Assembly (NCBI RefSeq): GCF_036226665.1
Contig: NZ_CP109007.1
Coordinates: forward strand, 2,954,501 to 3,018,500
DNA: 64,000 bases
Reading direction: 5' to 3'
DNA from: Streptomyces sp. NBC_00691
Lineage (GTDB): Bacteria > Actinomycetota > Actinomycetes > Streptomycetales > Streptomycetaceae
Below the pieces are notes generated by a model. The model did not search any database. It was not told the DNA's origin and saw only the letters and a program-made list of their open reading frames with translations. Both the position numbers and the translations under genes were made by a program. Shown here piece after piece: positions 59,019 through 64,000 of this stretch. The first letter of the stretch is position 1; the number at the start of each line of letters is the position of its first letter.

Positions 59019-59963
59019 ATGGCGGAACAGAGCGAGAGCACGTTCACGGTGATCGTGGCGGCGGTGGCGAATCTGGGGATCGCCGCCGCCAAGGCCGTCG
59101 CCGGTGTCATCAGCGGATCCAGCGCGATGCTGTCGGAGGCCGCCCACTCGGTCGCCGACACCGTCACCGAGGTCATGCTGCTCACCGCGTTGAAGCGGAG
59201 CGAGAAGCCGGCCGACGAGGACCACCCGGTGGGCTACGCGGGCGAGCGGTACGTGTGGGCGCTGCTCGCGGCCGTGGCCACCTTCGTGGGCGGCGCGGTC
59301 TTCTCCGTCTACGACGGCATCCACACCCTCACCCACGGCGAGGAGCCGGGCGACCCGCTGGTCTCGTACATCGTGCTGGGCGTCGCCTTCGTCCTGGAGT
59401 CGTTCTCCCTGCGGACCGGCGTCAGACAGGTGAAGGCCGAGGCGGAACGGGCGCGAGCCCCCTTCGCCCGGTACCTGCGGCTCACCCCCGACACCACGGT
59501 CAAGGCCGTCGTTCTGGAGGACTCCGCCGCACTCGCCGGACTGATGCTCGCGGCCGGCGGCCTCCTCGGCGTCCAGATCACCGGCTCCGACGTCTGGGAC
59601 GGCGTCGCCTCGATCCTCATCGGCGCGCTGCTCGTGTACGTGGCCTGGGTCCTGGGCCGCTCCAACGCCGAACTCCTCATCGGCCGGCCGCTCCCGAAGC
59701 ACGTGCGGGCCGAGGTCCGTGAGGAGCTGCTCTCCGTGCCGCACATCGTGGACGTCCTGGAACTGACGACGCTGATCCAGGGGCCGGGCGAGGTCCTGAT
59801 CGCGGCGAAGGTCGACTTCCGCGACGTCTCCTCGGCGGAGCAGGTGGAATGGGCCTGCGAGGACGCCGAGGACCAGCTCCGCGAACGGTTCCCGTCGATC
59901 CGCCGCGTCTACCTGGACCCGACACCGGGCGTGGAGCAGCGGCGGAACGGGACCCCGGAGTAG
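59019..59963 (+). CDS. Cation diffusion facilitator (metal efflux) family protein
   Basis: A 314-residue CDF exporter with about six membrane helices. The family signature is present at the start: 'VANLGIAAAKAVAGVISGSSAMLSEAAHSVADTVTEVMLLT' with the metal-binding His-x3-Asp ('HSVAD'), and 'KAVVLEDSAALAGLMLAAGG' with the second Asp pair in helix 5. The C-terminal cytoplasmic domain is 'AEVREELLSVPHIVDVLELTTLIQGPGEVLIAAKVDF'. It exports Zn2+, Mn2+ or a similar divalent ion in exchange for protons; the ion is not readable here. Translation probably starts on a leaderless mRNA. It is tail-to-tail with the phosphatase gene with only 5 bp between stops. Confidence 0.9.
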   Translation: MAEQSESTFTVIVAAVANLGIAAAKAVAGVISGSSAMLSEAAHSVADTVTEVMLLTALKRSEKPADEDHPVGYAGERYVWALLAAVATFVGGAVFSVYDGIHTLTHGEEPGDPLVSYIVLGVAFVLESFSLRTGVRQVKAEAERARAPFARYLRLTPDTTVKAVVLEDSAALAGLMLAAGGLLGVQITGSDVWDGVASILIGALLVYVAWVLGRSNAELLIGRPLPKHVRAEVREELLSVPHIVDVLELTTLIQGPGEVLIAAKVDFRDVSSAEQVEWACEDAEDQLRERFPSIRRVYLDPTPGVEQRRNGTPE

Positions 59964-59968
59964 GGCCG

Positions 59969-60742
59969 TCAGGCGAGGCCCGCCGCGTTCAGGGTGTACG
60001 CCGTCATCGGTTCGTAGAAGCGCGGGTCGAGGACGTGGTCGTCCAGGGGAATCGTGACCTGCATCGTGCCCTCGGCCTCGCCGATGAACAGCGCGGGGTC
60101 GTTGCAGTCCGCGTACCCCACGGAGTCGATCCCCCGCTGGCCGGCCCGGCCGGCCCAGCCGTGGTCCGCGATCACCAGATCGGGCCGTCCGTCCTCGCCG
60201 AGCGCGTCGAGGATCGCGTTCATCGGCTCCGGGGAGTGGGTGTGCCAGAGGCTCGCGCCCCGCTCGAAGACCGCGACGTCGGCGAACTGCACGACGTACC
60301 CCTCGTCGGCGACGAGGCCGCCGGGGATCCTCACGATGTCGCAGCCCTGGGCGCGCAGCCCGGCGGCGACCCGGCTGTGGACGTCGATCAGGGCGCCGGG
60401 GTGCCCGGTCGCGAAGAGGACCCGCTCCTTGCCGGCTGCGGCCTTGCGCAACCGGGCGGCCATCCGGTCCAGACCGTCCACGGTGAGTTCGGGGTCGATG
60501 GTGTCCTGGCCGGCCCGGTGGGCCGGGTCGTCGATGACACCGCAGCGCTCGGCCATCACGGCGAGCACGTCCTGCTCGTCGGTCCAGCGGTCCCCGAGCT
60601 CCAGGCCGAGCCAGTAGTGCCGGTCGCCGTTGGCGAGCTTGCGGTAGTGGGAGAGGTTGTTGTCGCGCGGGGTGGCGACGTCTCCCGCGATCCGGGTGCG
60701 GACGAGGTGCTCGACAAGGGCGGGGCGGCTGAGTATCGGCAT
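59969..60742 (-). CDS. Putative phosphatase (actinobacterial conserved family)
   Basis: A 257-residue protein well conserved in Streptomyces and usually annotated simply as phosphatase. Visible features: 'RDNNLSHYRKLANGDRHYWLGLELGDRW', 'RVLFATGHPGALIDVHSRVAAGLRAQGCDIVRIPGG', 'VAVFERGASLWHTHSPEPM', and 'DLVIADHGWAGRAGQRGIDSVGYADCNDPAL', whose Asp/His residues could bind metal. I cannot name the substrate. I chose MPILSR as start: CAGAAT lies exactly seven bases before this ATG and there is no Shine-Dalgarno, fitting a leaderless mRNA; an ATG three codons upstream falls in the putative -10. It is convergent with the CDF gene, 5 bp apart. Confidence 0.75.
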   Translation of the reverse strand: MPILSRPALVEHLVRTRIAGDVATPRDNNLSHYRKLANGDRHYWLGLELGDRWTDEQDVLAVMAERCGVIDDPAHRAGQDTIDPELTVDGLDRMAARLRKAAAGKERVLFATGHPGALIDVHSRVAAGLRAQGCDIVRIPGGLVADEGYVVQFADVAVFERGASLWHTHSPEPMNAILDALGEDGRPDLVIADHGWAGRAGQRGIDSVGYADCNDPALFIGEAEGTMQVTIPLDDHVLDPRFYEPMTAYTLNAAGLA

Positions 60743-60808
60743 GGGGATCATTCTGGACGACGGCCCGCCCTTGTGGGCAATCGTTCCGTCCCGTGGACCC
60801 GCTCCGAG

Positions 60809-61417
60809 CTAGCCCCGGAGCGCGGCGAAGGCCCCGTGGGCCAGCCGCCGGAGCAGGTCCTCCATGGAGCGGCGCCCCATCGCGTCGAGGTGCGGGGTGG
60901 AGTTGAGCAGGCCGAACACCGCGTGGACCGCGGTCCGCGACTCCGACTCCCCCGCGTCCGGGTACAGCTCGCGCACCACCGTCACCCACAGCTCCACGTA
61001 CTGCCGCTGGAGCTGCCGCACCCGCTTGCGGTCCTCGTCCCTGAGGCGGTCGAGCTCGCGGTCGTGGAGGGTGATCAGGGGCCGGTCGTCGAGGGCGAAG
61101 TCGATGTGGCCGTCGATGAGGGCGCCGAGGAGGGCCTCGGGGTCGCCGCCGGTCTCGCCGACCCGCAGCCGGCCGCCGTCGAGGAGCCGCTCGCTGATGC
61201 CGACGAGGAGTTCGGCGAGCATCGCGTCCTTGCCGGGGAAGTGGCGGTAGAGGCCGGGGCCGCTGATGCCGACGGCGGCCCCTATCTCGTCCACGCCCAC
61301 GCCGTGGAAACCGCGCTCGGCGAAGAGGCGGGCGGCCTCCTTGAGGATCTGCTGGCGCCTCGTCGGGGCGTCGGTCCTGCCGGTGGCGGTCCGCGTCGCG
61401 GCCGGGGTCGTGGTCAT
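60809..61417 (-). CDS. TetR-family repressor of the acyl-CoA carboxylase operon
   Basis: A 202-residue TetR regulator with the usual HTH ('RRQQILKEAARLFAERGFHGVGVDEIGAAVGISGPGLYRHFPGKDAML') and a helical C-terminal ligand domain. It is divergent from the carboxylase genes, and two GTTAACG-type palindromes lie between, so it likely represses them and itself and releases on an acyl-CoA intermediate. The ATG has no ribosome binding site but TAGAAT is exactly seven bases upstream, so its mRNA is probably leaderless. Six codons upstream lies another possible start, which would fall in the -10. Confidence 0.9.
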   Translation of the reverse strand: MTTTPAATRTATGRTDAPTRRQQILKEAARLFAERGFHGVGVDEIGAAVGISGPGLYRHFPGKDAMLAELLVGISERLLDGGRLRVGETGGDPEALLGALIDGHIDFALDDRPLITLHDRELDRLRDEDRKRVRQLQRQYVELWVTVVRELYPDAGESESRTAVHAVFGLLNSTPHLDAMGRRSMEDLLRRLAHGAFAALRG

Positions 61418-61438
61418 GGATTCGATTCTAGACAACCC

Positions 61439-61485
61439 GGTTAGCGGTCGTTAACCTGAACGGCATACGTTAACGCTCATTAACC
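61439..61485. promoter_or_regulatory. Two TetR operators before the carboxylase operon
   Basis: GGTTAGCG-GT-CGTTAACC (61439-61456, one mismatch) and a second site of the same layout (CGTTAACG-CT-CATTAACC, 61468-61485) have centres 29 bp apart. The first lies next to the -10-like TAGAAT (61425-61430) of the TetR gene; the second precedes the carboxylase ribosome binding site. Confidence 0.8.
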
Positions 61486-61504
61486 GAGCAAGGGAGCTCG
61501 AGGG

Positions 61505-63112
61505 ATGCAGCAGGCACCTGTGCTGGCGAGTGCGGCGGATCCCGCCTCGCCGGCCTGGCAGGCGAACGAGGCGGCGCACCACGAGTTGGCGGCCGTCCTG
61601 CGCGCCAAGCTCGCGGCGGCGGCGCTGGGCGGCGGTGAGAAGTCCCGGGCCCGGCACACCGCGCGCGGGAAGCTGCTGCCGAGGGACCGGGTGGACACCC
61701 TCCTCGATCCCGGCTCCCCCTTCCTGGAGCTGGCGCCGCTCGCGGCGAACGGGATGTACGGCGACGCGGCCCCGGCGGCCGGGGTCATCGCGGGCATCGG
61801 CCGGGTCTCGGGCCGGGAGTGCGTGATCGTCGCCAACGACGCGACGGTCAAGGGCGGCACGTACTACCCGATGACGGTGAAGAAGCACCTCCGGGCCCAG
61901 GAGGTGGCCCTGGAGAACCGTCTCCCCTGCCTCTACCTGGTCGACTCGGGCGGCGCCTTCCTGCCGATGCAGGACGAGGTCTTCCCCGACCGGGAGCACT
62001 TCGGCCGGATCTTCTACAACCAGGCCCGGATGTCCGGTGCGGGCATCCCGCAGATCGCGGCGGTCCTCGGCTCGTGCACGGCCGGCGGCGCGTACGTGCC
62101 GGCGATGAGCGACGAGGCCGTGATCGTCCGGAACCAGGGCACGATCTTCCTCGGCGGTCCGCCGCTGGTGAAGGCGGCGACCGGTGAGGTCGTGACGGCG
62201 GAGGAGCTGGGCGGCGGCGAGGTCCACTCCCGGATCTCCGGCGTCACCGACCATCTCGCCGAGGACGACGCCCACGCCCTGCGGATCGTCCGGAACATCG
62301 TCGCGACGCTCCCGGAGCGCGGCCCGCTGCCGTGGTCGGTCGAGCCGGTCGAGGAGCCGAAGGTGGACCCGGCCGGGCTGTACGGCGCGGTGCCGGTGGA
62401 CTCCCGTACCCCCTACGACGTGCGCGAGGTCATCGCCCGGGTCGTGGACGGCTCCCGCTTCCAGGAGTTCAAGTCCGAGTACGGGCAGACGCTGATCACC
62501 GGCTTCGCCCGGATCCACGGCCACCCGGTCGGCATCGTCGCCAACAACGGCATCCTGTTCGCCGAGTCCGCACAGAAGGGCGCGCACTTCATCGAGCTGT
62601 GCGACCAGCGCGGCATCCCGTTGGTCTTCCTGCAGAACATCACCGGCTTCATGGTCGGCAAGGCGTACGAGCACGGCGGCATCGCCAAGCACGGCGCCAA
62701 GATGGTCACGGCCGTGGCCACCACCCGAGTCCCGAAGCTGACGGTCGTCGTCGGCGGTTCGTACGGCGCGGGCAACTACTCGATGTGCGGCCGGGCGTAC
62801 TCGCCGCGCTTCCTGTGGATGTGGCCGAACGCCAAGATCTCGGTGATGGGCGGCGAGCAGGCCGCGTCCGTCCTCGCGACCGTCAAGCGCGACCAGCTCG
62901 GCGACGGGTGGAGCGCGGAGGACGAGGAGGCCTTCAAGGCCCCGATCCGCGAGCAGTACGAGACCCAGGGCAGCGCCTACTACGCGAGCGCCCGCCTCTG
63001 GGACGACGGGGTCATCGACCCGCTGGAGACCCGGCAGGTCCTCGGACTCGCCCTGACCGCCTGTGCCAACGCGCCCCTGGGAGACCCCCAGTTCGGCGTC
63101 TTCCGGATGTGA
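61505..63112 (+). CDS. Acyl-CoA carboxylase carboxyltransferase subunit (MCC beta-like)
   Basis: A 535-residue carboxyltransferase. Two crotonase-like halves: '[45 protein letters not shown]' and '[31 protein letters not shown]'. '[33 protein letters not shown]' is the pattern of methylcrotonyl-CoA carboxylase beta, so it probably carboxylates 3-methylcrotonyl-CoA in leucine breakdown, moving CO2 from biotin made by the next gene's product. Propionyl- or acetyl-CoA cannot be fully excluded by sight. AGGGAG lies 8 bases before the ATG. It starts the operon and is controlled by the divergent TetR. Confidence 0.9.
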   Translation: MQQAPVLASAADPASPAWQANEAAHHELAAVLRAKLAAAALGGGEKSRARHTARGKLLPRDRVDTLLDPGSPFLELAPLAANGMYGDAAPAAGVIAGIGRVSGRECVIVANDATVKGGTYYPMTVKKHLRAQEVALENRLPCLYLVDSGGAFLPMQDEVFPDREHFGRIFYNQARMSGAGIPQIAAVLGSCTAGGAYVPAMSDEAVIVRNQGTIFLGGPPLVKAATGEVVTAEELGGGEVHSRISGVTDHLAEDDAHALRIVRNIVATLPERGPLPWSVEPVEEPKVDPAGLYGAVPVDSRTPYDVREVIARVVDGSRFQEFKSEYGQTLITGFARIHGHPVGIVANNGILFAESAQKGAHFIELCDQRGIPLVFLQNITGFMVGKAYEHGGIAKHGAKMVTAVATTRVPKLTVVVGGSYGAGNYSMCGRAYSPRFLWMWPNAKISVMGGEQAASVLATVKRDQLGDGWSAEDEEAFKAPIREQYETQGSAYYASARLWDDGVIDPLETRQVLGLALTACANAPLGDPQFGVFRM

Positions 63113-63128
63113 GGGTGTGAGGACGTCC

Positions 63129-64000
63129 ATGTTCGACACAGTGCTCGTCGCGAATCGCGGCGAGATCGCGGTCCGGGTCATCCGCACGCTGCGGGAACTC
63201 GGTGTGCGTTCGGTCGCGGTGTACAGCGACGCGGACGCCGACGCCCGGCACGTACGGGAGGCGGACACGGCGGTACGGATCGGCCCGCCGCCGGCCTCGG
63301 AGTCGTACCTGTCGGTGGAGGCGCTCCTCGACGCGGCCCGCCGGACGGGCGCGCAGGCGGTGCATCCGGGGTACGGCTTCCTCGCGGAGAACGCGGGGTT
63401 CGCGCAGGCGTGCGCGGATGCCGGGCTCGTCTTCATCGGACCGCCGGCCTCGGCTATCTCCCTGATGGGCGACAAGATCCGGGCGAAGGAGACCGTGAAG
63501 GCGGCGGGTGTCCCCGTCGTCCCCGGCGCGGCCGACCCCGAACTGGAGGAGGCGGCCCGCGCGCTGGGTGCTCCGGTGCTGCTCAAGCCGAGCGCCGGCG
63601 GTGGCGGCAAGGGCATGCGGCTGGTCCGCGACCTGTCGACGCTGACGGAGGAGATCGCGTCCGCGCGCCGCGAGGCCCGGGCCTCCTTCGGTGACGACAC
63701 GCTGCTGGTGGAGCGGTGGATCGACCGGCCCCGGCACATCGAGATCCAGGTCCTGGCGGACGCCCACGGAAACGTGATCCACCTGGGCGAGCGCGAGTGC
63801 TCGCTGCAGCGCCGCCACCAGAAGATCATCGAGGAGGCGCCGAGCGTCCTGCTGACCCCGGAGATCCGGGCGTCGATGGGCGCGGCGGCCGTCGAGGCGG
63901 CGCGCTCCTGCGGATACGTCGGCGCGGGCACGGTCGAGTTCATCGTGCCGGGCGGCGACCCGTCCTCGTACTACTTCATGGAGATGAACACCCGCCTCCA
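63129..64000 (+). CDS. Acyl-CoA carboxylase biotin carboxylase subunit (3' part missing)
   Basis: The first 290 residues of a biotin carboxylase of the ATP-grasp type are in the window; the end is beyond it. Visible: '[22 protein letters not shown]', '[18 protein letters not shown]', '[32 protein letters not shown]', the Gly-rich ATP loop '[12 protein letters not shown]', '[37 protein letters not shown]' and 'FMEMNTRL'. It charges biotin with bicarbonate and ATP; the biotin carrier domain is expected in the missing part. It starts 16 bp after the carboxyltransferase stop codon, so both are one operon encoding the two-subunit enzyme. Confidence 0.92.
   Translation, partial: MFDTVLVANRGEIAVRVIRTLRELGVRSVAVYSDADADARHVREADTAVRIGPPPASESYLSVEALLDAARRTGAQAVHPGYGFLAENAGFAQACADAGLVFIGPPASAISLMGDKIRAKETVKAAGVPVVPGAADPELEEAARALGAPVLLKPSAGGGGKGMRLVRDLSTLTEEIASARREARASFGDDTLLVERWIDRPRHIEIQVLADAHGNVIHLGERECSLQRRHQKIIEEAPSVLLTPEIRASMGAAAVEAARSCGYVGAGTVEFIVPGGDPSSYYFMEMNTRL

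Overview
This is a 64 kb piece of a Streptomyces-type chromosome. Evidence: very high GC with G/C in almost every third codon position, frequent GTG starts, dense regulators next to secreted hydrolases and exporters, and Streptomyces-typical families (SARP, PucR, LacI, TetR, MMPL, S28 peptidase). From memory, unverified, the order mmsA - copZ/copA - citA - recD-like - speB - acyl-CoA dehydrogenase - CoA carboxylase resembles the S. coelicolor SCO2726 to SCO2777 region, so this looks like conserved core chromosome rather than a mobile island. I saw no rRNA, tRNA, insertion sequence, prophage or CRISPR array.

Layout. 1-5.2 kb: regulators (partial GAF/PucR-like, orphan SARP, LuxR-type HTH), a small membrane protein and a von Willebrand A lipoprotein. 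5.2-8.8 kb: an ABC permease and its partner, a secreted alpha/beta hydrolase fused through a membrane span to an ABC ATPase. 9.5-15.9 kb: a myo-inositol catabolic unit (iolC-iolB-iolD-mmsA, with a divergent IolE/IolI-like isomerase) around a perfect TGTCCGGACA palindrome. 16.1-20.7 kb: a mini HTH protein, an MMPL exporter with divergent TetR repressor and operator, and a Kef-type antiporter. 20.8-23.4 kb: copper operon copZ-copA with a CsoR-type operator and an internal hairpin. 23.4-28.1 kb: a candidate small RNA, citrate synthase, a RecD-like helicase and a DUF937 protein. 28.2-32.5 kb: a LacI-controlled, translationally coupled sugar operon (Gfo/Idh dehydrogenase, DUF993 aldolase-like protein, TIM-barrel epimerase).

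32.5-33.3 kb is non-coding and ends in an AT-rich promoter with repeated TTGCAACGA motifs before a DUF4097 protein and an S9 peptidase. 36.4-39.0 kb holds a P-loop kinase and EamA exporter with divergent LysR. 39.1-43 kb encodes secreted proteins (GH3 N-acetylhexosaminidase, S28 tripeptidyl aminopeptidase, SapA-like four-cysteine protein). 43.2-46.9 kb is a fused asymmetric ABC exporter, followed by a small orphan protein. 47.6-53.6 kb is an amine/guanidino module: Na+:solute symporter, agmatinase-family ureohydrolase, thiamine-diphosphate enzyme and divergent PucR activator. 53.7-56.9 kb holds a signal-less metzincin, a secreted PknH-ectodomain-like protein and a one-piece transmembrane HTH regulator. 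57-64 kb is acyl-CoA metabolism (acyl-CoA dehydrogenase, thioesterase II, CDF metal exporter, a phosphatase, TetR repressor and the two subunits of a methylcrotonyl-CoA-type carboxylase, the second cut by the window end).

Cross-cutting regulation. Several genes lack a Shine-Dalgarno and instead have a -10-like hexamer 6-7 nt before the ATG, the arrangement expected for leaderless mRNAs. Many convergent gene pairs share one strong hairpin terminator. Divergent promoters repeatedly carry readable operators (TetR, CsoR, LacI, LysR types).
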